Assembly (NCBI GenBank): GCA_039977295.1
Contig: JBDWDN010000009.1
Coordinates: 372,001 to 436,000 of the forward strand
Source: Hellea sp039977295
GTDB taxonomy: Bacteria; Pseudomonadota; Alphaproteobacteria; Caulobacterales; Maricaulaceae
Direction of reading: 5' to 3'
Length of the DNA stretch: 64,000 nucleotides
Positions 63,892 through 64,000 of this stretch are shown here, in pieces. Below the pieces are notes generated by a model. That model ran no database searches, was not told the origin of the DNA, and worked only from the letters and a program-made list of their open reading frames with translations. Numbering within the stretch: position 1 is the stretch's first letter; each line of letters begins with the position of its first letter. The position numbers were made by a program, and so were the translations under genes.

Positions 63892-64000
63892 CTAAGCCCA
63901 CCACTTTTCAGGCTTCGCCGTAAACCCAGCAGCCTTTTCTAGCGCGCTGGCGGCGGCAAAGACTGTATCTTCATCCAGCGCCTTACCAATAATTTGCAGA
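63892..64000 (-). CDS. gatA: Aspartyl/glutamyl-tRNA amidotransferase subunit A, C-terminal end (partial)
   Basis: 36 residues read from the window edge: LQIIGKALDEDTVFAAA, then EKWWA and stop. These match the GatA C-terminus (amidase that supplies ammonia). Cut by the window edge; upstream of gatB on the same strand. Confidence 0.9.
   Translation of the reverse strand, partial: LQIIGKALDEDTVFAAASALEKAAGFTAKPEKWWA

Noticed and set aside
1..64000. CRISPR arrays, insertion sequences, prophage or type VI secretion genes
   Set aside because: No regularly spaced repeats, transposase, integrase, capsid or VgrG/Hcp-like products were seen.

Overview
This window looks like chromosomal DNA of a marine, probably stalked or budding alphaproteobacterium of the Hyphomonadaceae / Robiginitomaculaceae type. 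The assignment is an inference from four things: a gatA-gatB pair, a locus matching the Caulobacter holdfast polysaccharide (hfs) genes in content and nearly in order, CtrA-like TTAACCAT half-sites at its promoters, and moderate GC. No tRNA, rRNA, CRISPR array, insertion sequence or integrase was found.

Layout. 1-10.7 kb holds housekeeping and metabolic genes: a partial unknown, a Rieske oxygenase, a membrane protein, an HD phosphohydrolase, a CYTH triphosphatase, a coupled ferredoxin and macrodomain-like pair, and a secreted zinc metalloprotease. 10.8-17.7 kb holds a DUF2235 hydrolase, a peptidase fragment, a secreted fibre-like pair, and a 1036-residue fusion of a PF03773-type permease to FG-GAP and ASPIC/UnbV domains. 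17.7-25 kb holds a four-gene operon (radical SAM protein, TauD/TfdA-like oxygenase, two Sel1-repeat proteins), divergent from an MBOAT O-acyltransferase and its SGNH partner.

25-44.8 kb is the most unusual part: about 20 kb of some 40 small, AT-richer, tightly packed genes in three directional blocks. Recognisable members resemble families known from polymorphic-toxin immunity loci: DUF5071, DUF4303, a CPCC zinc domain, an EF-Tu domain III-like barrel, an SseB-C-like protein, a SUKH-like fragment, a leucine-rich-repeat protein, an LprI-type lysozyme-inhibitor domain, and several lipoproteins. No toxin is linked. It is best read as an orphan polyimmunity island. Two members are broken, one by an in-frame TAG and one by a frameshift.

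44.9-46.3 kb encodes an exported metallo-beta-lactamase-fold protein behind a BlaI-type palindrome. 46.8-58.4 kb is the holdfast-type polysaccharide locus: initiating phosphotransferase, flippase, two glycosyltransferases, deacetylase, acyltransferase, polymerase, chain-length protein and exporter. These would start the repeat unit, extend and modify it, flip it, polymerise it and export it. The chain-length protein has a tyrosine-rich tail but no kinase was found. 58.4-59.5 kb holds structured repeats and an AT-rich iteron-like array. 59.5-64 kb holds a lipoprotein, a nitroreductase, two membrane proteins and gatB. A DUF559 endonuclease-like gene bounded at both ends by inverted palindromic repeats lies between gatA and gatB and looks like a small mobile cassette.
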